DNA of 64,000 bases from JAGXRK01 sp963804005 (GCA_963804005.1 CAWDOP010000007.1:19498-83497), one strand, 5' to 3'. Positions 26,945-36,111 are shown, counted from the first letter of the stretch. Notes: a model not told the origin generated them from the letters alone. A program made the numbers and translations.

Positions 26945-27625
26945 CTAATCTTCACAGCTGCAGGAAAGTGTTTCACTTTTTGATTTTGCAAAGGATTCTT
27001 TTCCTTCTTTAAAAGCGAAGTATGCAATGCCCAATGATCCGGCAACGTCAATAAATCCAATTTGAAAAAGTTCAAACAACAAACTGGATACAAGTAGAAT
27101 GATGGAGAGATGAAAACAGGTTTTTGTACACTTTGCATCAGCAATAATAGCATCTGATCTTAATTTATTTCCTACATTCATTTTAGCGACAACCAGAAGA
27201 TACATTGTAAGTAAAGATATTGCTGCTATTATTATTCCCACAATAGTTGTATCCGGTTTAGTTCCTTCAATAATATTTGTAACTGCACCGATAATCAATC
27301 CAGCGGTTAATAAGTAAAAACTTGTACCAGTGATTCTAAGAGCAGTTCTCTCAAATATATCTCTGCTTTTTACATCGCTGTCCTTTTTCATTCGTAAAAC
27401 CATGTGCAAAATGCCCAGACCGGAAATAACTTCCACAAAACTATCTGCACCAAATCCAAATAATGCTAATGTTTCATCCTGCAATCCAAAGAATACTGAA
27501 ATCGTTCCTTCAATCAGATTGTAAATAATAGTAATCAGGCTGAGTATCAATGCGATAGTCACTAATCTTTTATATTTAACATTCATCTGTTCCATTTCCT
27601 CAATATTTTTTTCTGATGTAAACAT
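26945..27625 (-). CDS. Cation-efflux (CDF)-like membrane protein
   Basis: A 226-residue protein with about six membrane helices. FGADSFVEVISG in the second helix and SDAIIADAKCTKTC in the fifth resemble the metal-site helices of cation diffusion facilitators, where DxxxD-type pairs sit. It lacks the C-terminal cytoplasmic domain of ordinary CDF proteins and ends instead in a Cys-rich tail (SCSCED). The two extra cysteines in ADAKCTKTC are notable. A metal ion transporter or metal-sensing membrane protein is plausible; the metal is unknown. It converges on pdxJ with 13 bases between stops. Confidence 0.68.
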   Translation of the reverse strand: MFTSEKNIEEMEQMNVKYKRLVTIALILSLITIIYNLIEGTISVFFGLQDETLALFGFGADSFVEVISGLGILHMVLRMKKDSDVKSRDIFERTALRITGTSFYLLTAGLIIGAVTNIIEGTKPDTTIVGIIIAAISLLTMYLLVVAKMNVGNKLRSDAIIADAKCTKTCFHLSIILLVSSLLFELFQIGFIDVAGSLGIAYFAFKEGKESFAKSKSETLSCSCED

Positions 27626-27784
27626 TTTTAACGATATTCAAAAGCTAAAATAATCAAACAAAAAAGTTGGTATAATATTTTACGATACTTAAAAACAAGT
27701 AGTATTCTCGCTACAAAATAAAAATTATTTTTTGAATATTTTATTTATAGTCTTGAATTGAACAAAATCAAAACTTATCTTTAC

Positions 27785-27864
27785 AACGCAGCATGCAGAA
27801 GGTTTACCCCCAGACCTTTTGTATGGGCAGACCCGGTGGCTTCGGTCATCGGGTTCCTTTTTTT
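27785..27864 (+). ncRNA. Candidate small RNA ending in a UUCG-capped terminator
   Basis: A 14-bp hairpin (27792-27805 with 27812-27825, loop ACCCCC) is followed five bases later by a 10-bp stem ACCCGGTGGC / GTCATCGGGT capped by TTCG (27831-27854) and then TCC plus seven T. No plus-strand gene lies upstream for this terminator to serve: pdxJ ends 850 bases earlier and the gene between is on the other strand. It could be a free small RNA or a 3' end of an unseen transcript. The 5' end is not defined. I match it to no known family. Confidence 0.55.
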
Positions 27865-27872
27865 AAAGCTAT

Positions 27873-28238
27873 TTATTTACTATCTCTATTAACAGTCTCA
27901 GGACTAAAAGCTGGCAAACAAACTGCAATATACTCTGCGCCCTCATTAAAGGGTGTGCTGTATCTTACCCATTCATTTTTAGAAGCAATTACTGCTTGAC
28001 CAGCTTTAACATCAACAAAACCTTTATCATATTCAACTCTTAGAATTCCGTTGAGTACAATTGTAAATTCATCGAACTTTGGTTTTTGTCCGGGCTCAAT
28101 CCATCCGGAAGGACTTTTCATTTTAGCAATACTCAAATCAATATTCTTAGTATTTACTCTTCCGACAAATTCTTCAATCACCTTTGGTTTATTTCCTGTT
28201 GATTCTATGATAGAAGGGGACTGTATAAAGGTTGGCAT
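27873..28238 (-). CDS. Cupin domain protein
   Basis: A 121-residue single-domain cupin. GWIEPGQKPKFDEFTIVLNGILRVEYDKGFVDVKAGQAVIASKNEWVRYSTP shows the two cupin motifs, with a partly degenerate set of metal ligands (Glu in DEFTIVLNG is kept). Start ATG at 28238 is preceded by a GAGGAAAAA stretch. Alone on its strand between the candidate small RNA and the AbgT transporter gene. Function unknown; small cupins often bind metal, sugars or act as isomerases. Confidence 0.8.
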   Translation of the reverse strand: MPTFIQSPSIIESTGNKPKVIEEFVGRVNTKNIDLSIAKMKSPSGWIEPGQKPKFDEFTIVLNGILRVEYDKGFVDVKAGQAVIASKNEWVRYSTPFNEGAEYIAVCLPAFSPETVNRDSK

Positions 28239-28387
28239 TTTTTCCTCGATTGTTTAGATAAAATCTTAATTGCAAGATAATTATATTTTATAAATGTCAT
28301 TAACAATTTAAATTTCCAACAATATTCAGTTTTAAGATTTAATAGACTAACTTTGTTTATATTTTCAAAATTACTTAGGAGGAAAAT

Positions 28388-29917
28388 TTGGCAGCAAAAT
28401 CCTTAGCATCAAGAATTTTTAATAAATCGCTCGATTACATCGAAATAGTCGGAAACAAACTTCCGCATCCGGCAACTCTATTTGGTCTTCTAGCCTTAAT
28501 GGTAGCTGCTGCTTCCTGGATGGGAGATTTTTTTTCATACACAGCTATTCATCCTGGCGACGGTTCCACTATTCATGTTAGAAGTCTTCTAAATGGTGAT
28601 GGAATTAGATGGATTTACACAAACGTTGTTCACAACTTTGTAAATTTTCCTCCACTCGGTTATGTTCTTGCTGTTATGGTAGGGATTGGAGTAGCTGAAG
28701 GTTCAGGTTTGTTTAATACCATGATTCGTGCTTTAGTTATTAAAGCTCCTCCGAAATTAATTACAGGAGCAATCGTGTTTGCCGGGGTTCTTTCGCATCT
28801 TGCTTCAGAAGCAGGTTATGTGATCTTAATTCCTTTAGGTGCCACGATTTTTTATGCCCTAGGTAGACACCCTATGGCTGGTTTAGCAGCGGCATTTTGC
28901 GGCGTTTCCGGTGGATTTGGAGCCAATTTTCTTATTGGTTCAGTTGATCCTATTCTTGCCGGACTTTCTGAATCGGCCGCTCAGATAATTGATCCCAGTA
29001 TGAAAATTAATGCTGCGGTGAATTTTTATTTTATGTTCGCATCTGCATTTATGATTGTAATTGTTGGAACGTGGGTAACCGAAAAAATTGTCGAGCCAAG
29101 GCTTAAAAAATATCAGGGTACTGCAGAAAAGATACCCGTTAATGATATAACCGATACAGAAAAAAAGGCACTAAAGTGGGCTGGAATTAGTTTATTACTA
29201 ATAATTATTGCACTGGCTTTCACTGTTATTCCAGAGAACGGTTTATTCAGAAATCCCGATACTAATGCCATTCTTCACTCGCCTTTTTTCGATGGAATTA
29301 TAACTGGAATATTGGTTTTCTTCTTAGTTCCCGGATTGGTTTATGGAGTAATTGTTAAATCAATTAAAAATGATAAAGATTTTATGAGGCACATTATAAA
29401 ATCAATGGGAACACTTGCTACATATATTGTCCTGGTATTTTTTGCTGCTCAGTTCGTTTACTTTTTCCGTTACAGTAACTTAGGATTAATATTTGCGATT
29501 GATGGAGCTGGCTTCTTAAAAAGTATCGGATTAACGGGAATTCCGTTAATTGCTGCATTTGTTCTGCTTGCAGCATTCATAAATATGTTTATGGGAAGTG
29601 CATCTGCCAAATGGGCAATTATGGCACCGGTATTTATTCCAATGTTTATGCTTTTAGGATACCATCCTGCGTTAACTCAAGCAGCATTCAGAATTGGTGA
29701 TTCAATTACAAATTTAATTACACCGATGATGAGTTATTTTGCTTTGATTGTTGCATTTGCTCAAAAGTACGATGAAGATTATGGAATCGGTACAATAATA
29801 TCTACAATGATTCCGTACACGGTTGTCTTAACCGTCTTATGGATAGCAATTCTGGTAATATGGATGCTTCTTGGGCTTCCACTTGGACCTGATGGACCGC
29901 TCTATTTAGGAGTATAA
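28388..29917 (+). CDS. AbgT family transporter
   Basis: A 509-residue inner membrane carrier of the AbgT family (p-aminobenzoyl-glutamate transporters, some of which export sulfonamides). Typical segments: NKLPHPATLFGLLALMV near the N-terminus, VVHNFVNFPPLGYVLAVMVGIGVAEGSG, SHLASEAGYVILIPLGA, GGFGANFLIGSVDPILAGLSE, MFMGSASAKWAIMAPVFIPM and RIGDSITNLITPMMSYFALI. Start is TTG at 28388, five bases after AGGAGG; no better ATG exists near. The cargo is probably a folate breakdown product or drug-like anion, but it cannot be fixed from sequence. Confidence 0.93.
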   Translation: MAAKSLASRIFNKSLDYIEIVGNKLPHPATLFGLLALMVAAASWMGDFFSYTAIHPGDGSTIHVRSLLNGDGIRWIYTNVVHNFVNFPPLGYVLAVMVGIGVAEGSGLFNTMIRALVIKAPPKLITGAIVFAGVLSHLASEAGYVILIPLGATIFYALGRHPMAGLAAAFCGVSGGFGANFLIGSVDPILAGLSESAAQIIDPSMKINAAVNFYFMFASAFMIVIVGTWVTEKIVEPRLKKYQGTAEKIPVNDITDTEKKALKWAGISLLLIIIALAFTVIPENGLFRNPDTNAILHSPFFDGIITGILVFFLVPGLVYGVIVKSIKNDKDFMRHIIKSMGTLATYIVLVFFAAQFVYFFRYSNLGLIFAIDGAGFLKSIGLTGIPLIAAFVLLAAFINMFMGSASAKWAIMAPVFIPMFMLLGYHPALTQAAFRIGDSITNLITPMMSYFALIVAFAQKYDEDYGIGTIISTMIPYTVVLTVLWIAILVIWMLLGLPLGPDGPLYLGV

Positions 29918-29925
29918 TTTTTTTA

Positions 29926-29975
29926 CAGCTTCTTCGCTTTTTATAGCTCTGATTTTTAAGAAAGTGAAGAAGCTG
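29926..29975 (+). repeat. Inverted repeat downstream of the AbgT gene
   Basis: CAGCTTCTTC (29926-29935) and GAAGAAGCTG (29966-29975) pair perfectly, extended by CTTT/AAAG after one mismatch, with a 20-base loop. It follows the AbgT stop by nine bases. The T-run lies before, not after, the stem, so it is an imperfect terminator candidate. Confidence 0.5.
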
Positions 29976-30111
29976 ATCATTTGCCCAAGAAATTATTTAA
30001 TTTTAATTCTCTAATAATTTCTCATCATTTAGATTATCATTTAGCTCGTATAAACAATATTTTAAAGTATTCAATTTTTATGTAGTAAGAATACTTCTCA
30101 TCGGAGCGATT

Positions 30112-32082
30112 ATGCAATACAATATCATCAAGAAATCGGAGTTTGATAAAGTTAAAGTATACAACGGCGACTGGGTTACTAAAATGAAACTGTTTGCTGA
30201 TATGTGTAGATATAACACATTGGTTGCAGTTAAGAAAGCAGGATCGGGGCATCTTGGCTCAAGTCTTAGTGCAATTGATATTACAACTTACCTTTACCTG
30301 AACGAGATGAATGTATTTGACGTAGGATTTGATTCTCATGATAGAGACATTTATTTCTCTTCAAAAGGTCACGATGTTCCTGGTTTGTACTCGTTGTTTT
30401 ATGCACTAGGAATTATTCCAGAAGAAAAGTTATTACTGTTAAGAAGATTGCACGGGCTTGATGGTCATCCCGAAGTTCGACAACCTGGAATTGAAGCTAG
30501 TACTGGCTCACTCGGGATGGGAATCTCAAAGGGAAAGGGAATGGCGTGGGCAAAATCATATAATAAAAATAAAGGTCACGTTTATGTGCTTACAGGTGAT
30601 GGGGAATTTCAGGAAGGACAGATTTATGAATCGCTGCAAGCTACGGCTCACCAAAAAGTAAATAACATTACAGCGATAATGGATCACAACAAATATCAAA
30701 CAGATATGCTTGTTGCCGATGTGAATAATATTGAAGATGTTGTTAATAAAGTCTCCGCGTTTGGATGGCATGTTATAAGAATTAACGGACACGATTACAA
30801 TATTCTCAAAAAAACTTTTGATGATTTGAAAAAAGTTACAAATAAACCTAAGATGATAATTGCGGATACAATCAAAGGAAGGGGAGTTTCATTTATGGAA
30901 AAACCTGAGGTTGAAACTTTCGCAGGTAAAACACTATATAAATGGCACTCAGGTGCTCCTGATGATGAAAGTTACATTAAAGGATTGGATGAGTTAACTG
31001 AAAAGATTAATAAACTTACTGAAAAACTTGGAATCGGTAAGATTGAAATTCCAAAAAATAAAGCAGAAGGTAAGCCTATTACAAAACTTGATAAAGAATT
31101 TGTTACTGAGGCTTATGGTGATGCTCTTTGCGAAATGGCCAAAACAAATAAGAAACTTGTTGTTTTAGATGGAGATCTTTCTGCTGATTGTAAGCTTAGA
31201 AAATTTGAAAAAATGTATCCTAATCGTTTTATTGAAAATGGAATAGCTGAACAGGATATGGTTTCTATGGCTGGAGGATTAGCGAGAATGGGATTGATAC
31301 CTGTTGTAAATACTTTTGCAAGTTTTCTTGCAGCAAGAGCTAACGAGCAGATTTATAATAACGCTGGTGAAAAAACAAAGATTGTTTACACCTGCCATTT
31401 TTCAGGAATGATTCCAGCAGGACCGGGCAAATCTCATCAAAGTGTTAGAGATATTTCTTTGTTTGGGGCATTACCAAATGTTACTATTATTCAACCTTGT
31501 AATGGTGAAGAAACAAAGTGGGCAACGGAATATTGTGTGAATGAAGCTGTGGAGAATTGTGTTCTAAGATTAGTTATTGGTCCATCACCGGAAAAAATTG
31601 AATTGCCAAAAAATTATAAATTTAAAGTTGGAGTCGGAGCGGAATTAACTGAAGGCAAAGATGCAATATTATTTGGGTACGGTCCAGTTATGCTTCACGA
31701 AGCATTGGTTGCTGCGGATTATTTGAAAAAAATTGACTTTGGTTTGAAAGTAATCAATATGCCCTGGTTAAATAAGATTGATAAAAATTGGTTGTCATCA
31801 GTTACAAAAAATTACAAAAAGATTTTTGTTTTAGAAGACCATTCGGCGATTGGCGGATTGGGTGATAGAATTCTGAATGCTTTGGTTAAATTAAAAGAAT
31901 TAGATGGTAAAGAATTTACAAACTTTGGGCTTAAAGAATATCCCGAATGCGGAACTCCACTTGAAGTATTAGAATTTCATAAACTTGATGGAAAATCTTT
32001 ATCGGAAAGAATTTCAGGTGTTAAAGATATTGAAACGACTGATTCAGTTAAACAAAAATATACTACAGATGCACCTCAGTAA
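30112..32082 (+). CDS. tkt: Transketolase
   Basis: A 656-residue thiamine diphosphate enzyme of the pentose phosphate pathway. N-terminal thiamine-binding region: GSGHLGSSLSAIDI, SKGHDVPGLYS, TGDGEFQEGQIYESLQA. The pyrimidine half starts about residue 325, with DGDLSADCKLRKFEKMYPNRFIENGIAEQDMVSMAGGLA, and a C-terminal transketolase domain follows. The sequence looks like the split archaeal/bacterial TktA-TktB subunits joined end to end, with a short lysine-rich linker (about 300-325), rather than the E. coli type. Activity on xylulose phosphate is likely but other acceptor use is possible. Stands alone, followed by a palindromic hairpin. Confidence 0.9.
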   Translation: MQYNIIKKSEFDKVKVYNGDWVTKMKLFADMCRYNTLVAVKKAGSGHLGSSLSAIDITTYLYLNEMNVFDVGFDSHDRDIYFSSKGHDVPGLYSLFYALGIIPEEKLLLLRRLHGLDGHPEVRQPGIEASTGSLGMGISKGKGMAWAKSYNKNKGHVYVLTGDGEFQEGQIYESLQATAHQKVNNITAIMDHNKYQTDMLVADVNNIEDVVNKVSAFGWHVIRINGHDYNILKKTFDDLKKVTNKPKMIIADTIKGRGVSFMEKPEVETFAGKTLYKWHSGAPDDESYIKGLDELTEKINKLTEKLGIGKIEIPKNKAEGKPITKLDKEFVTEAYGDALCEMAKTNKKLVVLDGDLSADCKLRKFEKMYPNRFIENGIAEQDMVSMAGGLARMGLIPVVNTFASFLAARANEQIYNNAGEKTKIVYTCHFSGMIPAGPGKSHQSVRDISLFGALPNVTIIQPCNGEETKWATEYCVNEAVENCVLRLVIGPSPEKIELPKNYKFKVGVGAELTEGKDAILFGYGPVMLHEALVAADYLKKIDFGLKVINMPWLNKIDKNWLSSVTKNYKKIFVLEDHSAIGGLGDRILNALVKLKELDGKEFTNFGLKEYPECGTPLEVLEFHKLDGKSLSERISGVKDIETTDSVKQKYTTDAPQ

Positions 32083-32094
32083 AATTATTCTAAG

Positions 32095-32120
32095 TAGAGA
32101 CGCAGCATACAGCGTCTCTA
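32095..32120. repeat. Palindromic hairpin TAGAGACGC/GCGTCTCTA
   Basis: Perfect 9-bp inverted repeat TAGAGACGC (32095-32103) / GCGTCTCTA (32112-32120), eight-base loop, between the convergent tkt and yhcH genes. It may be a bidirectional terminator, but no T-run follows on either side. GAGACGC...GCGTCTC hairpins are a common dispersed intergenic repeat type in several phyla. Confidence 0.65.
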
Positions 32121-32123
32121 GAA

Positions 32124-32579
32124 TTAAATTTTAACCTTCACCACAACTTTTTTCACAAATGACTTATCATCAATTTTAATTCCGGGCATATGAATGTCCT
32201 CTGGGAAAAATATTGCAAACATTCCTTCATCAACTTTTACAAATGATTTCTCGCCACTAAAAAATATAATATCATATTGCTCGTTGTATTCATCAATAAC
32301 TTTTTGATTTTCTAACGGAGCATAACCCATTAGCTCTTTCCCCTTAGCAACAAACTGGACATCAATATACTTTTTATGTGCTTCAAGCTTTCCTTCACTT
32401 TCGTCTTTTGTATTATACTCATTTACCAGAGCAAAAATATCTTCCCCATCAATTTCATATTTGCCGAGTTCCATTTCAGAGAAATCGTTGTTCTTTAGAT
32501 AATCAAATGCTTTATTAATTCTTTCTCCTAATCCTGAATAAAGATGTGAGTTGGAGAGTTTATCAATGATCATTCTCAT
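32124..32579 (-). CDS. YhcH/YjgK/YiaL family protein (DUF386)
   Basis: A 151-residue beta-sandwich protein of the YhcH/TabA family. The motif GKYEIDGEDIFALVNEYNTKDESEGKLEAHKKYIDVQFVAKGKELMGYAP and the C-terminal FAIFFPEDIHMPGI (with the metal-binding His region) are present. Members act in sugar metabolism: sialic acid related YhcH, biofilm-related TabA. Nearby tkt is the only sugar gene. Start is ATG at 32579; the following gene on the strand ends 75 bases away beyond a terminator. Confidence 0.9.
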   Translation of the reverse strand: MRMIIDKLSNSHLYSGLGERINKAFDYLKNNDFSEMELGKYEIDGEDIFALVNEYNTKDESEGKLEAHKKYIDVQFVAKGKELMGYAPLENQKVIDEYNEQYDIIFFSGEKSFVKVDEGMFAIFFPEDIHMPGIKIDDKSFVKKVVVKVKI

Positions 32580-32605
32580 ACGTTTTTTTAATTAAATGAT
32601 TTTGA

Positions 32606-32641
32606 AGAAAATAAAAGAGTCATCGATCTTCGATGACTCTT
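32606..32641 (-). terminator. Intrinsic terminator of the cyclic-DPG-synthetase-like gene
   Basis: On the minus strand AAGAGTCATCGA pairs with TCGATGACTCTT (32615-32641), three-base loop, followed by TTATTTTC. It lies 14 bases beyond the stop of the P-loop protein gene at 32655. Confidence 0.88.
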
Positions 32642-32654
32642 GCTAATTAGATTA

Positions 32655-33976
32655 TTACTTAATAATTTTCTTTTCTCTTAGTACTGTCTCAATCGTTATT
32701 GCACCAATTTCCTGCAAATCATATTTTACGCGTGTGCTTGGTTTTTTAATATTAATATATCTGCTAAGATCAATCGGAGTTCCGATTACAACTGCATCAC
32801 ATTTTGTGTTGTTGATAGTTGTTTCAAGATCTTTTAATTGTGCTGCACCGTATCCCATTGCAGGAAGAAGTACGCCTATGTTCGGATATTTTTCAAATGT
32901 TTCCGTTATAGATTTTACAGTATAAGGTCTCGGATCAACAAGTTCTTTTGCACCTAATTTTCTGCTGCAACAACACCGGCACCATATTTCATTTCGCCGT
33001 GAGTAAGTGTTGGACCATCTTCAACAACAAGAACTCTCTTGCCCCTTATCAATTCAGGTTTTTCAACTGTAACGGGAGAAGCACCTTCAATTATAGTTGC
33101 TTTTGGATTTACTTTTCTAATGTTATCTCTAACCAAATTAATACCTGCATTATCAGCAGAATCAATTTTGTTAATCACAACTGCATCAGCTAATCTTAAA
33201 GAGGTGTTCCCGGGATAATATCTCATTTCGTGTCCTGCTCTATGCGGATCAACAACTGTGAAAGTTACATCAGCTTTATAAAATGAGAAATCGTTATTGC
33301 CGCCATCCCACAAAATAATATCAGCTTCTTTTTCTGCTTCGCGTAAAATAGCTTCATAATCTACACCGGAATAAATAACTCCGCCTCTTGCAATATGTGG
33401 TTCGTATTCTTCAATTTCTTCAATTGTACATTTGTGTTTTTTAAGATCGGCGTAAGTTGCAAAGCGCTGAACTTTTTGTTTTACAAGGTCACCGTAAGGC
33501 ATTGGATGGCGAATTGCAACAACTTTTTTCCCCGCTGCTGTTAATACTTCAACTATTTTGCGTGATGTTTGAGATTTACCGCAGCCAGTTCTTACAGCCA
33601 GAACAGCAATTAAAGGTTTTTTGCTTTTAACTTCAGTTTCGGCGGCGCCAAGTAAACGGAAAGAAATTCCTGCAGCATTAACAATAGAAGCTTTTGTCAT
33701 AACATATTCAAATGGAACATCTGAATACGAGAATACAACCTCATCAACTTTTAATTTTTTAATTAATGATTCTAATTCTTTTTCTTCATAAATCTTTATT
33801 CCTTTAGGATAAAGTTTTCCTGCAAGTTCTTTCGGGTAAGTCCTTCCTTCAATATTTGGAATTTGTGTTGCGGTGAAAGCGACAACATTGTAATCTTTGT
33901 TGTCTCTGAAGAAAACGTTAAAGTTATGAAAATCGCGTCCTGCTGCGCCCATAATTAACACGTTTTTGCGAGCCAT
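32655..33976 (-). pseudogene. Cyclic 2,3-diphosphoglycerate synthetase-like P-loop protein, one frameshift
   Basis: A roughly 440-residue protein split by one frame break near 32950. The first 340 residues (MARKNVLIMGAAGRDFHNFNVFF ... VRTGCGKSQTSRKIVEVL ... ILWDGGNNDFSFYKADVTFTVVDPHRAGHE ... NKIDSA) form a P-loop domain of the family annotated as cyclic 2,3-diphosphoglycerate synthetase or GTPase; the last part resumes in another frame as LGAKELVDPRPYTV and then MGYGAAQLKDLETTINN to the stop. One base missing in the run GAAAATTAG (minus strand) would restore it. The real function in bacteria is unclear. ATG at 33976 has AAAGGAGAG before it. I regard the break as a probable sequence error. Confidence 0.82.
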
Positions 33977-34183
33977 AGAAATACTCTCCTTTGTGCTTTT
34001 ATTTTGTGTATATATTTTTATTGATGAATATGTATTCTGAATTAATTAAAAATTACGTGTAAAATTAAGGGTTTTTATCCAGAAATAGGAATTAATTCGG
34101 TGAAAATCGTTTGGAGTTGGTAAAAATTAACTTAAACGAATAAAAAGAAATTCTTGAATTTAAAAATTTATCAAGTATATAAT
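33977..34183. other. Intergenic region upstream of the P-loop protein gene
   Basis: AT-rich, no gene-like frame. Together with the terminator below and the tail to 34340 this forms a 360-base gap. It probably carries the promoter of the P-loop protein gene, but I cannot pick a convincing one. Confidence 0.4.
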
Positions 34184-34205
34184 AAAAAAGGAGACCGAAG
34201 TCTCC
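34184..34205 (-). terminator. Intrinsic terminator with UUCG loop
   Basis: Minus strand: GGAGAC-TTCG-GTCTCC followed by six T (34189-34184). It lies about 135 bases downstream of the oxidoreductase gene, the only minus-strand gene it can serve. Confidence 0.88.
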
Positions 34206-34340
34206 CTGAATATTCGAGAGAATAAATTAAGATTTAACTTTTAAATCATTCTTCACTTGTAGCCTCAAACAAAAGTCTGCAACTGACGGTGTGCCTTATA
34301 TTGTGCGTATGTCAGCTTTCAAAAATCTTCCAATAATCTT

Positions 34341-35327
34341 TTATTCATTACTTTTTTGTCCTATAGTTATAACTACTTTTCCTCTTGCGTGTCCTTCTTC
34401 AAGATACCGGATAGCTTCAGGAACTTCACTTAACGAATAACATTTGTCAATAACTGGTTTTATTTTGCCAGCCTCAAGAAGATCTTTGAGCAGAAGCAGA
34501 TCTTTTTTGTTTGGTTTCGCCGCTCCTAACCCAATTATTTTCTTGTTCCCGGTCATTGAAATCAATTGTCCCAGGAACATCTGCTGAAACATACGAGACA
34601 CAGAAGAAAATCCGACTATGACACAAATTCCATTCGGACTTAAGGCACGTTTAAGATTATTAACCGAACGATTTGCAACATTATCAATAATCAGGTCATA
34701 ACGCTGATTGGTATTGGTAAAATCTTCTTTGGTATAATCAATAACTTTATCTGCGCCAATCGAACGCACCAGGTCCAGATTCCATGTACTGCAAACACCG
34801 GTAACTTCTGCACCGAAATATTTTGCAAGCTGAACTGCAAATGTTCCCACACCACCCGACGCACCATTAATTAAAACTTTTTGTCCGGACTGAATATTTC
34901 CTTTATTGCGAAGAGCCTGGAGTGCGGTGATTCCTGCTACGAATATAGTCGCGGCTTCTTCGAAAGAAATATTAGCTGGTTTCAGTACCAATCTATTTTC
35001 CGTAATGCATACATATTCGGCAAAGGCGCCACCCCAACCGCAGTCTCCGAATACCTCATCTCCCGGATGAAACTCTTTTACATTTTTGCCAACTGCTTCT
35101 ATCTTACCTGCAATGTCAATTCCCGGAATTATATTTTTTGGTTTAGTGAGTCCGAAAACCAGGCGGGCAAATTTGGGTTCTCCTCTTATCATATGCCAGT
35201 CGGCTGGATTTGCCGAAGCTGCAAAAACTTTTACCAGCACTTCATTGTCTTTGGGAACAGGTTTTTCAACTTCTTTGAGTTGAAGAACTTCCGGTGAGCC
35301 GTATTTTGTGTAGATGATTGCTTTCAT
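34341..35327 (-). CDS. Zinc-independent medium-chain alcohol dehydrogenase/quinone oxidoreductase
   Basis: A 328-residue MDR-superfamily NAD(P)-dependent oxidoreductase. N-terminal MKAIIYTKYGSPEVLQLKEVEKP and GIDIAGKIEAVGKNVKEFHPGDEVFG are family typical; the nucleotide site is LINGASGGVGTFAVQLAKYFGAEV (about 145-168). The Cys ligands of the structural zinc are missing, so it belongs to the quinone-oxidoreductase side of the family. Substrate unknown. Start ATG at 35327; single gene. Confidence 0.9.
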   Translation of the reverse strand: MKAIIYTKYGSPEVLQLKEVEKPVPKDNEVLVKVFAASANPADWHMIRGEPKFARLVFGLTKPKNIIPGIDIAGKIEAVGKNVKEFHPGDEVFGDCGWGGAFAEYVCITENRLVLKPANISFEEAATIFVAGITALQALRNKGNIQSGQKVLINGASGGVGTFAVQLAKYFGAEVTGVCSTWNLDLVRSIGADKVIDYTKEDFTNTNQRYDLIIDNVANRSVNNLKRALSPNGICVIVGFSSVSRMFQQMFLGQLISMTGNKKIIGLGAAKPNKKDLLLLKDLLEAGKIKPVIDKCYSLSEVPEAIRYLEEGHARGKVVITIGQKSNE

Positions 35328-35368
35328 TGGAAGCTACAAACTTAATTGAGTTAGCGATTTTGTGTTCA

Positions 35369-35884
35369 CTAATTTATTCCTATTGTTAATGAACCATCTT
35401 TTCTTAACCAAATCCCAACTTTAAGATTGCTGAAAGTACTTCCAGATATAATAGTACCGCCAATTTTAATAGCATTAAACTTAGAATCAAAAAGCACGGG
35501 TTGTGGAATATCAGTACACTTGACAAAACATCCATCTGGTGCATATAGCTCAGCATTTGCTTTGAAATCATCACCAACTCCGTGAGACAATTCGAAAATT
35601 ATTTTGCTATCAAGTTTACAAATGGTTTTTTTATGAGGTTGTTCAATTAATATATTAGTTTTTTTTCCGGCTTCAGTTGGATAAATTCTATTACCTTTGA
35701 CTTTTGCTAAATATGTTCCATCTGAGTGAAAGATTGGGATTTGTGTAGTGAACCCAATCGTTTTTTCTCTAATAATCTCTATAAGGGAAGTATCTTCATA
35801 TTTTAAAATTATTGGAACATTGATAAATGTATTAGTAGCAATCGTAACTATAGGAGATGAATGAAAAATTAGAGATTGTTCCAT
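35369..35884 (-). CDS. Hypothetical protein
   Basis: A 171-residue protein I do not recognise. It is beta-rich, with no signal peptide or membrane helix. Repeated pattern of short strands (IPIFHSDGTYLAKVKGNRIYPTEAGKK ... LYAPDGCFVKCTDIPQPVLF ... FNAIKIGGTIISGSTFSNLKVGIWLRKDGSLTIGIN) suggests a beta-sandwich or a filament-like fold. ATG at 35884 with CTGAGG before it. Its AT content is like the neighbours. Phage-derived or surface-contact roles are conceivable but there is nothing around it to support either. Confidence 0.6.
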   Translation of the reverse strand: MEQSLIFHSSPIVTIATNTFINVPIILKYEDTSLIEIIREKTIGFTTQIPIFHSDGTYLAKVKGNRIYPTEAGKKTNILIEQPHKKTICKLDSKIIFELSHGVGDDFKANAELYAPDGCFVKCTDIPQPVLFDSKFNAIKIGGTIISGSTFSNLKVGIWLRKDGSLTIGIN

Positions 35885-36111
35885 TTTGACCTCAGGAATT
35901 TTGTTGAATTATTTAAAATTATATGTCCAAGTTTACTATTAATGATAGGTATAATAGTACATTGTTTTCACTTTAATATGTACTCATTCCACGAATATAT
36001 TATTATTTTATTCAATGTTTTCTTAAATAAAAACCAATTTCGCAAGCCCTTCCATAATTACATAAGAAACTTAGTTCTGTTCAGAGAGAGATTCAAGAAA
36101 TGTTTTCTTTA

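Noticed and set aside
27793..27999. A 68-codon open frame running through the small RNA candidate
   Set aside because: It spans two strong hairpins and a T-run, has no ribosome site, no family likeness and overlaps the cupin gene on the other strand.
32940..32960. Programmed ribosomal frameshift in the P-loop protein gene
   Set aside because: The site GAAAATTAG does not fit a slippery X-XXY-YYZ heptamer in the reading phase and no downstream stem is apparent; many other genes nearby have random breaks.
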